NCBI GenBank assembly: GCA_027485405.1
Contig: JAIXRB010000082.1
Location: forward strand, 19,178 to 83,177
DNA: 64,000 nt
Direction: 5' to 3'
Origin: Leptospiraceae bacterium
Lineage (GTDB): Bacteria > Spirochaetota > Leptospiria > Leptospirales > Leptospiraceae
Under the pieces are notes generated by a model that worked only from the letters and a program-made list of their open reading frames with translations, ran no database searches and was not told the DNA's origin. A program made the translations under genes and the position numbers. Positions 27,555-38,482 of the stretch are shown here, one piece after another; position 1 is the first letter of the stretch, and each line of letters begins with the position of its first letter.

Positions 27555-28509
27555 TATAATTCAAAATTTCTTCCTTTCTTGCTTCCGTATCCGCTTTACC
27601 GAGTTCGTAACATTTCCTAATTCCTTCCGGATTGGTATAGTCGAACGAAGTTATCGGTAGTTTAGTGGAAGGTTTTAATAATAGGGATTTTTTAATTAGA
27701 GCTTCGGACTTACCGAAAATAGTAGAAGGTTCATAGTACACTCCAATGATTTTTGCATTGGGATCAAACTTTTCTAAGACTAAGTTGTTGGTTAAGCCTC
27801 CATCAAAATAGTATTCGTTGTCCACGCTCTGCAAATCCAAAATTGGAGGTATGCATGAGGAATTCATTACAAATTGTTCAACCAAAGTTTCGTTTGCAAA
27901 ATCTTTCTCTGTAAAGTCCACATCTTGCATGTTCCATTTTTTAATAATCTCAGCTGTTCGGAAACCAGGCTTTCCTTCCGTTCTATCTCTATCATCTAAG
28001 ACAAAACATCGAGCAGTTTCACTGATCAATCTAGCCATTCTAAACCGGTTTTTAAGGGATTTTTCTTTAGGATAAGCTCGAACTGTATGAATGTAAATCT
28101 TTGTACCAGTTGATCTGATCTTGTCTAATCTCAATCCAAATCTAACACCTCTTCTGTACATTTGCTCATGGGGAAAGGCACGATCTCCCTTCCAGAGATT
28201 GGAAAGACTAAAGTTACTTGGATTTCTTGCAGTGATTGCTTCAAAGTATTGAACACTTTCTTCTTCAGATTCTGAAACAACACATAATGCCATTGCCGCA
28301 CCAGCGGAGACACCGGAAATTTCTTTAATTCGTACTCCCCATTCCCGAAGCTTAAATCCTACACCTAAACCATAGAACGCCTTACAACCTCCGCCAGCGA
28401 AACCCAAGGAAACCTCCATGGGACTGACAAGCCTGGATAGAGCTTGGGTTAATTGATCTTTGACTTCCGTTAGAACAGGCAATTCTAGTCTTCTTCCCAT
28501 CGTAAGCAT
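27499..28509 (-). CDS. Patatin-like phospholipase
   Basis: A 336-residue protein with the complete patatin set: the glycine-rich oxyanion loop GFAGGGCKAFYG (about 36-47), the nucleophile GVSAG (Ser68) and DGG (about 238-240, the catalytic Asp). It has no signal peptide, so it is probably a cytoplasmic or inner-face lipid acyl hydrolase. Its start overlaps the small Cys-containing gene by 25 bases. It is the last gene of the S41 - nadB - MBOAT - SGNH run. The substrate is not known. Confidence 0.85.
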   Translation of the reverse strand: MLTMGRRLELPVLTEVKDQLTQALSRLVSPMEVSLGFAGGGCKAFYGLGVGFKLREWGVRIKEISGVSAGAAMALCVVSESEEESVQYFEAITARNPSNFSLSNLWKGDRAFPHEQMYRRGVRFGLRLDKIRSTGTKIYIHTVRAYPKEKSLKNRFRMARLISETARCFVLDDRDRTEGKPGFRTAEIIKKWNMQDVDFTEKDFANETLVEQFVMNSSCIPPILDLQSVDNEYYFDGGLTNNLVLEKFDPNAKIIGVYYEPSTIFGKSEALIKKSLLLKPSTKLPITSFDYTNPEGIRKCYELGKADTEARKEEILNYIRGKHQIWPEPPFLLGKI

Positions 28510-28802
28510 AGACTGTTGTTTTCACCAAGAAATCGATCAAAATACAGGCTTGTTCGACATTCATTTTCTGTTGCTAAAAAAAAGTCATAGCCGCCTGCCG
28601 GGTATTTGATTTTACAACAACCCTTTTTATCTTTTCGGCTTTCCGGTTGAACAACTGATTTGTTCTGGCCCTTAAGGTCTCCCGAATAAGGTGGAAGCTC
28701 CGAAAAAGACTGAGAGGATACTTGGAATGGAAAAATAAGAACTAGACCAAACATAAAACTTAGCAAAATCGTATTGGGAATTTTTCTTTGATTCATGCTC
28801 AT
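28485..28802 (-). CDS. Small exported Cys-containing protein
   Basis: A 105-residue protein (103 if the second ATG at 28796 is used) with an N-terminal signal (about 8-32) ending near VSSQS. The mature part has four Cys: a CC pair (GCCKIKYPAG), then ECRTSLYF and LCLRW. These could make two disulfides. Its start directly abuts the stop of the SGNH gene, and its end overlaps the patatin start. I recognise no family. It is a real gene by context and composition. Confidence 0.65.
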   Translation of the reverse strand: MSMNQRKIPNTILLSFMFGLVLIFPFQVSSQSFSELPPYSGDLKGQNKSVVQPESRKDKKGCCKIKYPAGGYDFFLATENECRTSLYFDRFLGENNSLCLRWEED

Positions 28803-29927
28803 TTATTTTTTAGACAAGACCGGATTGAATAGAATAGGTAAAATATCGGAAAAACACTTTCCGCTTAGGTGAACTGAATCAAAAAAATCGCGACAAGTCC
28901 ATTTTTCTGTCTCATAGGGGTCGATAACCAAAATCGAGTCTTGTGAGATTTCTCTTACTGATTCGTTCAAATCCTTTTTAAAGGATTCAAGCAAGCCAGA
29001 TGAAATATACCTTTTCCGAAGTGGTTCAGCAGATACTGGAAAATAAATGACAGTTGGAATCTTATTTGAAACTAATAGCCGCAATGTTTCCTTGAAAAAG
29101 TACACTTGCGTTGGAGAGTATTTGAATCCTTTTAGATATAGGTTGAAAATGTTTTCACTATCGACTTCTAAAAAGAAGGACTGATTCGTAAAGTGTAAGT
29201 CATTAGGAAAAGCACCTAGCTTTTTCTTGTTCGCTTCTTGGATTGCCTGGACAGTTTTAGCTTTCTGGTCTTTTCCTTTGAAACCAGGAATGACAATGTC
29301 TAAAAAAGCCGCCTTCAATTCAGAGTTGTTAGCAATTACATTCTTTACATCAACTGGATTCTTATAGAGAGCAAATAGCCTCTTTAAAAGATAAGTTTCG
29401 GCTTCTTCGGAAGAAAAGCCTCCAGAAGATGCTTTCCAAGGATCCCCCTTTTGAGTCCCTATCCAATTGGTGTGATCGATTATAAACCCGGTGTCATAAG
29501 AACCATCTAGCGAATATTTGACTGCTGTCTTTGTAAATAGGATTGGATCTGCTTCTAAAATAACATAGGAGATTTTATTTCCAGAGTTTAAAAGAGCTTT
29601 TAACCAATAATAGTAAAATGAAGGAGGAGCCAACGGTGCAGAAAAATTAAATGTTTTGGTGCCTGGATAGATTTCTTCGATCAAATCTGAATCAAACTCT
29701 CCCGACCGAGAGGAACCAAAAATAACTCCATATTTAAAATTAGGTTCTGCTTTGAAGGAATCTTGCCAAATCGTAAACAATTCTCTTTTGGATTCGTAAA
29801 AGCTTCGCTCAATCTTTTTATAAGGATAGGTGTTCTCCACTACCCAAGGCAAAGAAAAAAACTTGTCTGCAACTAAGACGCACAACAAAAGAAAAACTGG
29901 GAATAAATAATCTTTTTGTTTAATCAT
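28803..29927 (-). CDS. SGNH-like partner of MBOAT (DUF1574-like)
   Basis: I start at the ATG at 29927 (374 residues), two bases after the MBOAT stop; the longer frame from 29987 would overlap MBOAT. A single N-terminal membrane anchor (about 6-24) precedes a large extracytoplasmic domain. GVIFGSSRSG near the start and DSVHLSGKC near the end look like the Ser and Asp-x-x-His blocks of SGNH hydrolases and AlgX/AlgJ acetyltransferases. I recall the leptospiral DUF1574 family with this layout. It should transfer acyl groups that MBOAT exports. Confidence 0.75.
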   Translation of the reverse strand: MIKQKDYLFPVFLLLCVLVADKFFSLPWVVENTYPYKKIERSFYESKRELFTIWQDSFKAEPNFKYGVIFGSSRSGEFDSDLIEEIYPGTKTFNFSAPLAPPSFYYYWLKALLNSGNKISYVILEADPILFTKTAVKYSLDGSYDTGFIIDHTNWIGTQKGDPWKASSGGFSSEEAETYLLKRLFALYKNPVDVKNVIANNSELKAAFLDIVIPGFKGKDQKAKTVQAIQEANKKKLGAFPNDLHFTNQSFFLEVDSENIFNLYLKGFKYSPTQVYFFKETLRLLVSNKIPTVIYFPVSAEPLRKRYISSGLLESFKKDLNESVREISQDSILVIDPYETEKWTCRDFFDSVHLSGKCFSDILPILFNPVLSKK

Positions 29928-29929
29928 GG

Positions 29930-31366
29930 CTAAAATTGGAAATAAATGAATTCTGTTCCTTCTGGAGTAAAGAGACCAAGCAACCAAACAGTTAACATTG
30001 CAAATGCAAAAAGGAGAAATCGAGTTTTAGTTTGATTAATTTCCCAAACTCGGTTGTAAGAATAGTACTGAACTCCATTCAAAGCAAAGCAAATAGCAAT
30101 ACTTGAAACAATGAAGTCCGGATTCTTTATAGAATTGCCTCCAGCCCAGGTACCTAGTTTTTGGAGCAGAATGAAAGACCTGTCGATATCTGGCCCGTTA
30201 AAGAAAGGAATTGTTATCGTAAACAGACAAAAACAATAGGCAATACCAAAAATATGTCGAACTAAGCTCGGTTTCTTTGGCGGTTGGTTTTGATCTCTCT
30301 TTTTTTGAAAAGCAAAATAGTTTCGCTCCAGGCTAAGGATAATTCCATGAATAAATCCCCAAACCAAAAATGTTAGGTTAGCCCCATGCCAAAGTCCCGC
30401 AAGACTAAAAGTAATGATTAGATTTAAATACTGACGGATTTCTGAGACTCGACTTCCACCTAAAGGAATGTAAATATAGTCCTTAATCCAGGTAGAGAGA
30501 GTGATATGCCAGCGAGTCCAAAGCTCGCTAATAGATCGACTGAAGTATGGTGCATTGAAGTTTTCTGGCAATTCAATTCCAAGCAATTTTCCGAAACCCC
30601 TAGCTAAGTCCGTATAACCAGAAAAATCAAAGAATATGCGAGCCATAAAACCGAACAAACACAATGCGACGGCAGCTCCGTTGTATTCGCTCGGATTGTG
30701 AAAAACTGGATCAATTAACGGAGACAGGCTATCGGACAAGATTACCTTTTTAATCAAACCCATCAGAATAAAATAGATTCCTGAATCGATCTGATTGTCT
30801 TTCGCATTCCAATTTTTCAATTGCGAAAAGAATTCTCCGTGGCGAACAATTGGTCCTGCAACCAATTGGGGAAAAAACATAATGAACAGAATGTATTCGG
30901 AGTATGTTGGATTCTCTGGAGCTTCCTGTCGATAGATGTCCACTGTATAAGCAATCATTTGAAAGGTATAGAAGCTAATTGCTAAAGGCAAAACGATTTC
31001 CTCGAATCCAAACGAACTTTGAAAAAATTGATCTATACTCAGTTTTGATAGATCTGAACTTATAAAAATCGAGCCCAATGTCTTAATGAAAAAGTAAAGA
31101 TATTTAAAAAAGAAAAGATTTGTTAGGTTAATTCCTAAAATCAAATAGAAGATTTTCGATTTCTGGTTCTTAAGTAAGAATTGATTCAAAATATGATTGA
31201 TAGTAACTATCGCCCAAAAATGAATCAGAAAGGGAACCGACCAAGCACCATAAAAAATGAATGAAGCTAAAACTAAAAAAGGTGTCCTGACTTTCTCTTT
31301 CAGTCTCCAATGGATGAGGTAAAGAACCAGGAAAAATATAAAAAATAATAATGATGTGAATTTCAT
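29930..31366 (-). CDS. MBOAT-family O-acyltransferase (AlgI-like)
   Basis: A 478-residue polytopic protein. It has FFPQLVAGPIVRHGEF, the ELWTRWHITLSTWIKDYIYIPLGG signature and the invariant His in LAGLWHGANLTFLVWG, all typical of AlgI/PatA/DltB-type MBOATs. It takes acyl groups across the inner membrane for polysaccharide or peptidoglycan acetylation. It is followed at once by its SGNH partner and preceded by nadB with a 6-base gap. The polymer it modifies is unknown. Confidence 0.9.
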   Translation of the reverse strand: MKFTSLLFFIFFLVLYLIHWRLKEKVRTPFLVLASFIFYGAWSVPFLIHFWAIVTINHILNQFLLKNQKSKIFYLILGINLTNLFFFKYLYFFIKTLGSIFISSDLSKLSIDQFFQSSFGFEEIVLPLAISFYTFQMIAYTVDIYRQEAPENPTYSEYILFIMFFPQLVAGPIVRHGEFFSQLKNWNAKDNQIDSGIYFILMGLIKKVILSDSLSPLIDPVFHNPSEYNGAAVALCLFGFMARIFFDFSGYTDLARGFGKLLGIELPENFNAPYFSRSISELWTRWHITLSTWIKDYIYIPLGGSRVSEIRQYLNLIITFSLAGLWHGANLTFLVWGFIHGIILSLERNYFAFQKKRDQNQPPKKPSLVRHIFGIAYCFCLFTITIPFFNGPDIDRSFILLQKLGTWAGGNSIKNPDFIVSSIAICFALNGVQYYSYNRVWEINQTKTRFLLFAFAMLTVWLLGLFTPEGTEFIYFQF

Positions 31367-31372
31367 GGTTAC

Positions 31373-32980
31373 TTAAGCGCTTTGACTTACTAGGTTTGTG
31401 TCAACTCGAGATGGTGTTCTATCTTCGGGATAATCGGTAGAAAAATGAAGTCCTCGGCTTTCTTTTCTGAGGATTGCTGAACGCACAATCAATTGAGCCA
31501 CTTTGGTCAAGTTTCGAAGCTCAAGAAGACCAACGCTTACTGTCGTTCTATTGTAATAGTCTTTGATTTCTTCTGCAATCAAATTCAATCGCCGAAGTGC
31601 CCTATCCAATCTCAGGTTAGAGCGAACTATGCCAACATAATCACTCATAATCGTTTTCACTTCTACCAAATCATGGGAAATCAAAATCCATTCTTCCGTG
31701 TTCTTAGTTCCCTCTTTGTTCCAATCAGGCACAGAATCTGATTCTGGGAAGTAGGTCATTGTAGGTTGGTTTGATACATCTTTTGCAATTCTATCAGCAA
31801 AAACCAAACATTCTAGTAAACTGTTAGATGCCAATCGATTTCCGCCATGAACTCCTGTGCTCGCTGTTTCCCCACAGGCGTAAAGGCTTTCAATTCCTGT
31901 TTTGCCAAAGTAATCAGTAGCAACTCCTCCACACATGTAGTGAGCGGCAGGTACTACAGGAATTGGTTCTGTTGTTATATCGATACCTAGTTTTTTACAT
32001 TTTTCATAAATACTCGGAAAATGTTGAATGATATCATTTGCCGGCTTGTGGGTAATATCCAGCAAAACATGTGTCTCACCCCTTTTTTTCATCACATCAT
32101 CGATAGCGCGAGCAACAATGTCTCGGGGTGCCAACTCTTTCATTTCATGGTAGTCTTGCATAAATGGACGACCATTTAGTTCACGCAATATGCCACCATG
32201 CCCCCTAACTGCCTCCGTAATTAAAAAGGAGTTACCTTGTTCATGGTACAAAGACGTTGGATGGAATTGGTAAAATTCCATATTCCGTATAACGGCACCC
32301 GCACGGTAGGCACTAGCCACTCCATCACCTGTGGCAATCGTAGGATTCGTAGAATGGAGGTAAACTTGGCCCGCTCCTCCTGAGGTTAAAATAGTTTTCT
32401 TGGAAATGATTGGAAAAACTTCTGAAGTTTCTGTATCGAGAATGTAAGCCCCATAGGTTCGCAAAGGTAGATGATCTTTCGATTTCAAATGGTGACGAGT
32501 TATCAAATCAATGAGAGCATGGTTTTCCAATATTTTGATATTGCCTTTGGATTTTACTCTTTCGAGCAATGTCTGTTCTACAGCAAAACCAGTTCGATCC
32601 TGAGAGTGCACAATTCGATTTTTCCGATGCCCACCTTCTCTAGATAAATCTAAATTACCCTGACTGTCCCTGTTAAACGGAACACCTAAATCGGCAAGCT
32701 CTTGGACTCGAATCGGCCCTTCTTCCACTAAAATTCGAACGGCTTCTGGGTCACAAAGCCCAGCTCCCGCCAATAGAGTATCTTCAATATGTTCTTGGTG
32801 CTTGTCAGAAGAAGCAAAGACGGAGGCTATTCCGCCCTGGGCATAGTTTGTGTTAGACTCATAGTCGTTCTTCTTTGTGACAATGACTACGTCTCCCAAA
32901 GGTGCTACTTTGAGAGCCGTAAATAGTCCGCTTACTCCGCTTCCGATGATTAGAAAGTCGGTTTTGATCCTTCCGATCAC
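31373..32980 (-). CDS. nadB: L-aspartate oxidase
   Basis: A 535-residue FAD enzyme with the N-terminal dinucleotide motif [13 protein letters not shown] and the active-site blocks [23 protein letters not shown] and [14 protein letters not shown]. It oxidises aspartate to iminoaspartate, the first step of quinolinate/NAD synthesis. The start is GTG and overlaps the S41 protease stop as GTGA. nadA and nadC are not in the window. Succinate dehydrogenase flavoproteins are related but lack this motif order. Confidence 0.93.
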   Translation of the reverse strand: MIGRIKTDFLIIGSGVSGLFTALKVAPLGDVVIVTKKNDYESNTNYAQGGIASVFASSDKHQEHIEDTLLAGAGLCDPEAVRILVEEGPIRVQELADLGVPFNRDSQGNLDLSREGGHRKNRIVHSQDRTGFAVEQTLLERVKSKGNIKILENHALIDLITRHHLKSKDHLPLRTYGAYILDTETSEVFPIISKKTILTSGGAGQVYLHSTNPTIATGDGVASAYRAGAVIRNMEFYQFHPTSLYHEQGNSFLITEAVRGHGGILRELNGRPFMQDYHEMKELAPRDIVARAIDDVMKKRGETHVLLDITHKPANDIIQHFPSIYEKCKKLGIDITTEPIPVVPAAHYMCGGVATDYFGKTGIESLYACGETASTGVHGGNRLASNSLLECLVFADRIAKDVSNQPTMTYFPESDSVPDWNKEGTKNTEEWILISHDLVEVKTIMSDYVGIVRSNLRLDRALRRLNLIAEEIKDYYNRTTVSVGLLELRNLTKVAQLIVRSAILRKESRGLHFSTDYPEDRTPSRVDTNLVSQSA

Positions 32981-34833
32981 TTCGTATTCAACATACCTTC
33001 GATGTAGTCTAGGCTTCGGATAAGCATATAATCAGGCTTGATTGCATCGTTTTCTTTTGACTTTAAGAAAGTATCTGCTTTTCCGTGTTTTTTAGCAAAG
33101 TCTTTGATCTGATCTGTATTAAACTTCGATTTGGCGACACCTTCGTGAGGAATCTTTGGTAAATGGTTCCACATGTCTTCTTCTCGAAATCGAGTTGGGA
33201 AAGTATTGTCTGGTTCTTCGGAAACTTCGATGTCGGGAGAAACACCTACCACCTGTATTGTTTTTCCAGAAGGGGAATAGTAGCGCGAGTTTGTAATCTT
33301 AATTACATAGTCTGGATTGCCAGGTAAATCCATAAGTTTTTGAACGGTTGCTTTTCCAAAACTTCTTTCACCCAAAACCATTCCACGTCCATGGTGTTGG
33401 ATAGCACTAGCTACAATCTCTGAAGCACTAGCCGACTTTGAATTGATCAGAACTACCATGGGTAGGTTGGTGATGTCTTTGATTCGAGTGTAAGCTTCTT
33501 CCGGGCTTCTGTTAGGAACCTTCGTTGAAACAATCAGTCCTTTTTCGATAAACATGTCTGCTATATCAATGGCAAGATCCAAATAACCACCTGAATTGTT
33601 TCGAAGATCTAAAATTAAAGCCTTCATTTCTTTGCCATTTGATTTGGCTTCATCTTCAAGAGCTCTCAATCCTTTTACAATTTGGGAATCGACAGATTCT
33701 TCGCCAGGTGACTTAACAAAGCCAGATAGCTTTATAATTCCAACTTGCGGGTTTTCTTTTACTAAATGGTAACTTACATTTTTTATAGTGATCTTGTCTC
33801 GAACAACAGTAATCTCCACGGGAGCTGTATACCCTTTTCGTTTTACTGTGAGAACGACGGGAGTTGCTTTTGGTCCTTTGATTTTTTTAACGACTGAAGA
33901 TAAGGACATGTTTGCAATAGATTTTGAATCGACATGCGTAATTATGTCGCCGCTTCTTACGCCCGCTTTGACGGCCGGGCTACCTTCTAACGGGCTTTCG
34001 ACGATAACGTCTTTTCTGTCCCCGCCTGAGAGAATAGCTCCGATTCCTTCAAAGGATCCATCGTTGATTTTTGCCATCGATTCTTCCCAATGCTCTTTCA
34101 TGAAAACATTAGAATGTGGATCCAGAGAATTTAAATATCCGTTTGCAGAGGCTACAAAGATTGTTTCCATTGAAAAAGGTCGCTGTTCTTCTTCCTCCTC
34201 ATCGTTAGTAGCTTGAGGTTCATTGACTGGAACTTTGTAAGTGTCCATGTTTGTTTTTATAAAAGCGATAACACGGTCAAAATCTTTTTTTGTAAAATTG
34301 ACTTCTTCCCATTTGGAGGAAACTACTGATTTCTTGAGTTTGTCTTTCTCAATTAACTTTTGCAATTCGGCATCGGACAGCTTTCGATTCTCCTGCACTT
34401 TTGCATTTTTTCTTTCTTTTGCTACGGCCAAATCAGGATCGAATAATACGAATTTGTCGGTGGGTGATACTTTTATAACTTTGCCAGGCAAAATGTCTTG
34501 GGCATCTTCATATTTTTCTCTTTCATTGTAATAGCTTTCCGGCAAAAGAAACAAAGGGTGAGGCATGGACATTAAAGCAAAAACAGCGGCATCTGTAAAA
34601 GCTCGATTCTTGTTAATGTTCTTATCTATGTAGTATTTATCTACGATGCTAATCACATTTTCAAAGTCTTCGTAGGTGAAGCTTGTTATCTTTTTGGCTT
34701 TTGGAGACTTTTTTGCTTCCGGTTCACAAGACAAAATCCCGGAAAGGAGGAAAAATGCTAAAAATAGGCCGACTGTTGTTTGTAGGAATTTGCGTTTCAA
34801 GGACTGACCTGCTCGCGTTTCATTTAATTTCAT
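32977..34833 (-). CDS. S41 C-terminal processing peptidase, lipoprotein
   Basis: A 618-residue exported protease. The signal ends LLSGILSC, so it is probably lipid-anchored. An N-terminal helical region, an acidic EEEEE insertion, a PDZ domain ([12 protein letters not shown]) and the peptidase domain follow. The Ser-Lys dyad is visible in [13 protein letters not shown] and [11 protein letters not shown]. The family trims exported proteins and peptidoglycan hydrolase regulators in the periplasm. It begins the minus-strand run leading to nadB, MBOAT and patatin. A 37-base gap separates it from the divergent TPR lipoprotein. Confidence 0.9.
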   Translation of the reverse strand: MKLNETRAGQSLKRKFLQTTVGLFLAFFLLSGILSCEPEAKKSPKAKKITSFTYEDFENVISIVDKYYIDKNINKNRAFTDAAVFALMSMPHPLFLLPESYYNEREKYEDAQDILPGKVIKVSPTDKFVLFDPDLAVAKERKNAKVQENRKLSDAELQKLIEKDKLKKSVVSSKWEEVNFTKKDFDRVIAFIKTNMDTYKVPVNEPQATNDEEEEEQRPFSMETIFVASANGYLNSLDPHSNVFMKEHWEESMAKINDGSFEGIGAILSGGDRKDVIVESPLEGSPAVKAGVRSGDIITHVDSKSIANMSLSSVVKKIKGPKATPVVLTVKRKGYTAPVEITVVRDKITIKNVSYHLVKENPQVGIIKLSGFVKSPGEESVDSQIVKGLRALEDEAKSNGKEMKALILDLRNNSGGYLDLAIDIADMFIEKGLIVSTKVPNRSPEEAYTRIKDITNLPMVVLINSKSASASEIVASAIQHHGRGMVLGERSFGKATVQKLMDLPGNPDYVIKITNSRYYSPSGKTIQVVGVSPDIEVSEEPDNTFPTRFREEDMWNHLPKIPHEGVAKSKFNTDQIKDFAKKHGKADTFLKSKENDAIKPDYMLIRSLDYIEGMLNTK

Positions 34834-34870
34834 AAAAATCCTGTTTTTCTAAGGGGGGCAACTGAAAAAA

Positions 34871-35806
34871 GTGGAAGCTGTGGTTTCCTGGAAAATTCTG
34901 ATTCAATCTAGTTTCGTTTTATTGGTCAGTTTTGCAAACTGTTCTCGTCCCGCTTTGCAATCTCCAACCAAAGACCCTTATGCTTTAGACACCTTAGTTT
35001 TTCTAGATGAAACTCTCTTGGACATTTGGGAAGGGGAATCCAACAAGGAAGAAGCACTTTCAAGGCTTCGGTATTCTTGTAGAAATGCGGACACTACCGA
35101 CGGTTTCATTTGTTATTCTTGGGGATTGATTGAGTACAAACAGGGGCATTTTGAGGAAAGCTATTCAGCTTTCCAGAAAGCCCTGGAAAAAAACCCGAAT
35201 GACTCCCTTTACAAAAATCTGTTAAGACTCGCCGCAATTGGATCCCGAAATTTAAACGATCTAGAAACAAAGTCAGAGGAAGGGCGAATTTTAGCTTTAT
35301 ACTCTCGTGCATTAGAAGACTGCGATTTTACCTCGCTCCATCAATTAGCAAAAGAAGCTTATATCAGTTTTGAACAATCCAAAAAAGGTAGAATCTCTCA
35401 ATGCCTTTCAAGCTATAATGAAGAACAGCGAAACCAAATCCTAACATATCTCCAAAAAAGGAGAGAGTCTTACGCAGATGTTTTGACAAAGGAAAAAGTA
35501 AAAAGAGATCGCTTTAGCAAAGTTTGGGATACTGAGCCCTATCATAGAGGCGCCTCTCACAATGAAGTTGTTAATTACCAAAAGCCTGTTTCAGAAGCTT
35601 GGCGGAAATTTCGTGAAGCCGCAATCAACAGCAGGGAGCCAGAAGCTAGAAAAGCATTTTCAAACTTCTATTCTGAAATCCAAACATACAAAAAAAAAGG
35701 AAAAGAAGAAGCAATCCTTGCAACTGCGCTAGAAAGATCAGCAAAGCTTTTGATAGAGCAAGATCCAACCTATAAAAATGTTAGGTTTCTTTCGAAAGAA
35801 TTCTAA
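34871..35806 (+). CDS. TPR-containing lipoprotein
   Basis: A 311-residue protein starting at GTG, with AAGGGGGG 12 bases upstream. The signal ends LVSFANC (Cys 24). One clear TPR ([20 protein letters not shown]) lies at about 83-115, followed by a long charged helical region with a possible coiled coil. It is exported and lipid-anchored by inference. The 3' end overlaps pdxJ by 26 bases tail to tail. No enzymatic motif is visible. Confidence 0.7.
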   Translation: MEAVVSWKILIQSSFVLLVSFANCSRPALQSPTKDPYALDTLVFLDETLLDIWEGESNKEEALSRLRYSCRNADTTDGFICYSWGLIEYKQGHFEESYSAFQKALEKNPNDSLYKNLLRLAAIGSRNLNDLETKSEEGRILALYSRALEDCDFTSLHQLAKEAYISFEQSKKGRISQCLSSYNEEQRNQILTYLQKRRESYADVLTKEKVKRDRFSKVWDTEPYHRGASHNEVVNYQKPVSEAWRKFREAAINSREPEARKAFSNFYSEIQTYKKKGKEEAILATALERSAKLLIEQDPTYKNVRFLSKEF

Positions 35807-36542
35807 GATATTTAACAACTGTTTTCGGCATTCCAATCAGTAAGGCTTCCGTTACAAGTCGATGACCAATTGAAACTTCTGCTAAATGAGGAAGAGAACT
35901 AAATACCTTTAGGTTTTCTGAATCCAGATCGTGACCAGCGTTTATCCCAAGACCTAATTCATTGGCTTCCAGTGCCGCTTTACGAAATTCTCTGAAAATA
36001 ATCTCACCTTGTTTTGGCGAAGAATCAAAGGCATGGGCAAATGGTCCCGTGTAGAGTTCAATGCGATCGGCCCCAATTTCTTTTACAGTTTTGTAAAGGG
36101 AAACAGTAGTATCCATAAACAAGGAAGTTCGGATTTTTGCTTTTCGAAACTCTTTTAACATGGATTGCAGAGTAGACTTCTCTTGAGAGTCCTGGAAAGA
36201 AAAACCATGGTCTGAAGTAATCTCTCCAGGTGTCACGGGCACTAATGTCACTTGATCGGGTTTTGTTGCGAGCACAAGATCCAAAAACCGAGAGCTTGGC
36301 TCTCCTTCGATATTAAATTCCCGAGGAAAAGTTGCTCCTTTATTGTAGTTTTTCAAAAAGTCTTTTAATTGAAAAACATCTTGTTTGGTGATATGTCTTT
36401 CATCCTCTCTAGGGTGAACTGTGATTCCTTGAGCCCCTGCATCTAAGATAATTTTAGCAAAAACGAGAAGATCTGGTATATTCTGACCTCTTGAATTGCG
36501 TAAGGTCGCGATTTTATTGATATTGACACTGAGTTTTGGCAT
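35781..36542 (-). CDS. pdxJ: Pyridoxine 5'-phosphate synthase
   Basis: A 253-residue TIM barrel with [13 protein letters not shown] at the start, [44 protein letters not shown] and GINAGHDL, all landmark PdxJ segments. It condenses 1-deoxyxylulose 5-phosphate with 3-amino-2-oxopropyl phosphate to make PNP. It stands alone, divergent from the zinc-ribbon gene by about 100 bases. The assignment is firm. Confidence 0.94.
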   Translation of the reverse strand: MPKLSVNINKIATLRNSRGQNIPDLLVFAKIILDAGAQGITVHPREDERHITKQDVFQLKDFLKNYNKGATFPREFNIEGEPSSRFLDLVLATKPDQVTLVPVTPGEITSDHGFSFQDSQEKSTLQSMLKEFRKAKIRTSLFMDTTVSLYKTVKEIGADRIELYTGPFAHAFDSSPKQGEIIFREFRKAALEANELGLGINAGHDLDSENLKVFSSLPHLAEVSIGHRLVTEALLIGMPKTVVKYLRILSKET

Positions 36543-36643
36543 AAAAATTCTCTTTTCAAAATTTTACAGAGGCAAGAAAAACGTCAAATTCCAAAAAGGT
36601 TATTTCTAATCCTAAACCCTAAGGTTTGAACCCAAGAATTGAT

Positions 36644-37303
36644 ATGGTAGCTAAGAAAGCAGTTAAGAAACAAGCCCCTCCTCCAAAAAAGAAGGCATCA
36701 CCCCCAGCCAAAAAGGTTGGATCTATTTCAACCCCGAAGCCAGCCCCAAAAAAGGTAGTGCCAGCTCCAGCTTCGACTGCACCCAAGACTGCTCCAAAAA
36801 AAAATAATCCCCCAGAGACAAAAACTCAAGCACCAGTTAAAGTAAACGCTCCAGTCAAAACTTCTACACCTGCGAAAACAACTTTGCCTGCCGCGAAATC
36901 AGTCCCCGCAAAAACTCCTCCTTCCAAAGGAGTCCCAGTTAAGGCTCCTATCCAACCGATCAGATCCAATTCGACAAAGATCGTTCCACCAAAGCCAATC
37001 ATTAGCTCTGCAACTCAGGTAAAAATTGCACCTAACCCTTTGGGCAAAAAATTCACTTGCTATTCTTGTTCAACAAAGTTCTACGATTTAAACAAAGTAG
37101 ATAAGATCTGCCCAAAATGTGGTGCAGATCAATTGTCTAAGCCAGCTACAAAATCGAGACAAGCGGCATTGAAACACAGCGAATACGAAGTAGATGAAGA
37201 AGAAGAAGCAGTTATCGAAGAAACAGATGACATTCCAGAAGATGCCGAAGAAATCGAAGTAGAAGAAGAGGAAGAGGAGGTCACACCAGAGGAAGAAGAA
37301 TGA
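36644..37303 (+). CDS. Lys/Ala/Pro-rich zinc-ribbon protein (FYDLNK type)
   Basis: I start at the ATG at 36644 (219 residues) rather than the TTG at 36626. The first 140 residues are a Lys/Pro/Ala-rich, disordered basic tail like those of histone H1-like bacterial proteins. Residues about 141-165 hold [22 protein letters not shown], a four-Cys ribbon with the FYDLN motif (TIGR02300-like). The last 45 residues are nearly all Glu/Asp. The gene overlaps miaA as ATGA. It may bind nucleic acid; that is inference. Confidence 0.75.
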   Translation: MVAKKAVKKQAPPPKKKASPPAKKVGSISTPKPAPKKVVPAPASTAPKTAPKKNNPPETKTQAPVKVNAPVKTSTPAKTTLPAAKSVPAKTPPSKGVPVKAPIQPIRSNSTKIVPPKPIISSATQVKIAPNPLGKKFTCYSCSTKFYDLNKVDKICPKCGADQLSKPATKSRQAALKHSEYEVDEEEEAVIEETDDIPEDAEEIEVEEEEEEVTPEEEE

Positions 37304-38205
37304 CCCTTGGGTCGACTTTCCGGTATGTCATCCTAGCCGGACCTACGGGTTCCGGCAAAACCTCTCTTGTTTGCCAGCTAGACCCAGAACGATTTGAAGT
37401 TGTTTCTTTTGATTCGAGACAAGTTTTTTCAGATTTGTCCATTGGAACCACCGCTCCTACTAAAGAAGAAAGGCAAAAAATTTCACACCACCTCGTTTCT
37501 TTTCTTCCTCCAAACGAGACGTTAAATGCAAAAGCCTTTGTTGACAAGGCAAGGGAATCTGTCCTTCAAATCATCGAAAAAAATAAAATCCCTATTTTGG
37601 TTGCAGGCACTGGGTTTTATCTTAGAGCTTTTCTCCAAGGGATGTTTCCTGTTCCCGACATAACTGCCGCCATTCGAAATGAAGTTCTAGAAATGAATTC
37701 TAAAACTGCCTCTGCTTTACTCAAAGACAAAGACCCAAAAGCCTGGCAGGCATTGAACCCAGAGGATATATATCGAATCAAAAGAGCCTTAGAGGTAGTT
37801 CTCTCTGGATTTCTTTGGTCTGAAGTTAGCCAAACAACTGTGGGAGGATTTAGAAGAGAGTTTCCAAAAGCTTCATTCTCTGGCTGGTTTCTAAACCTAC
37901 CAAGATCAGAACTCTATGAAAAAATCAATCGGAGAGCCAAAGAATTGATTGAAGAGGGAATGATCGAGGAAACTAAACGAGTTTCAAACCAGTTTGGAGA
38001 ACAATGCTATGGATTGAAATCTTTAGGATACAATTTTGCGCTTGCCTTCTTGAAAGGTGAGATTGACGGTAAGAATTTCCTAGACTCTCTGGCGCAAAGT
38101 CATAGAAATTATGCAAAAAGACAGGTTACTTGGTTCCGAAAAGAAACCTATTTGCTACCTATTTCGAAAGAAAAAGCCATAGAAGAATTTAGAAAAATAG
38201 ACTAA
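37300..38205 (+). CDS. miaA: tRNA dimethylallyltransferase
   Basis: A 301-residue protein with the P-loop [12 protein letters not shown], the substrate block [15 protein letters not shown] and the family segments GTGFYLRAF and ITWFRKE-like QVTWFRKET. It prenylates A37 of tRNAs reading UNN codons. Its start overlaps the zinc-ribbon gene, and hfq follows 22 bases later. miaA-hfq is a conserved pair in many bacteria. Confidence 0.94.
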   Translation: MTLGSTFRYVILAGPTGSGKTSLVCQLDPERFEVVSFDSRQVFSDLSIGTTAPTKEERQKISHHLVSFLPPNETLNAKAFVDKARESVLQIIEKNKIPILVAGTGFYLRAFLQGMFPVPDITAAIRNEVLEMNSKTASALLKDKDPKAWQALNPEDIYRIKRALEVVLSGFLWSEVSQTTVGGFRREFPKASFSGWFLNLPRSELYEKINRRAKELIEEGMIEETKRVSNQFGEQCYGLKSLGYNFALAFLKGEIDGKNFLDSLAQSHRNYAKRQVTWFRKETYLLPISKEKAIEEFRKID

Positions 38206-38227
38206 GAAAATACAGAAAGAAAAAAAT

Positions 38228-38482
38228 ATGTCTGCAAAAAACAATATCCAAGACCAGCTTCTGAATACAGCACGAAAAGATAAAATCGACCTCACCATTT
38301 ATTTGCTAAATGGAGTTCCATTGAAAGGGAAAGTTGTTAGCTTTGATAATTTTACCATTATTCTGGAAAACGAGAGTAAACAAAACTTAGTTTACAAACA
38401 TGCAATTTCTACAATCATCCCTGCAAAACCAATCAAATTGCATACTGAAGAAATCGCTAAAGAAACACCTTCGGTTAGCTAA
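38228..38482 (+). CDS. hfq: RNA chaperone Hfq
   Basis: An 84-residue Sm-like protein: [14 protein letters not shown] at the N-terminus (proximal-face Gln), the Sm1 region with [18 protein letters not shown], and [10 protein letters not shown] as the Sm2 motif. The C-terminal tail is short. It forms a hexamer pairing small RNAs with mRNAs. It lies between miaA and manC; the manC ATG follows its stop directly. Confidence 0.93.
   Translation: MSAKNNIQDQLLNTARKDKIDLTIYLLNGVPLKGKVVSFDNFTIILENESKQNLVYKHAISTIIPAKPIKLHTEEIAKETPSVS

Noticed and set aside
34241..34531. Plus-strand ORF of 96 residues inside the S41 protease gene
   Set aside because: Antisense to a clearly conserved protease; Ser/Phe-rich translation typical of a mirror frame.
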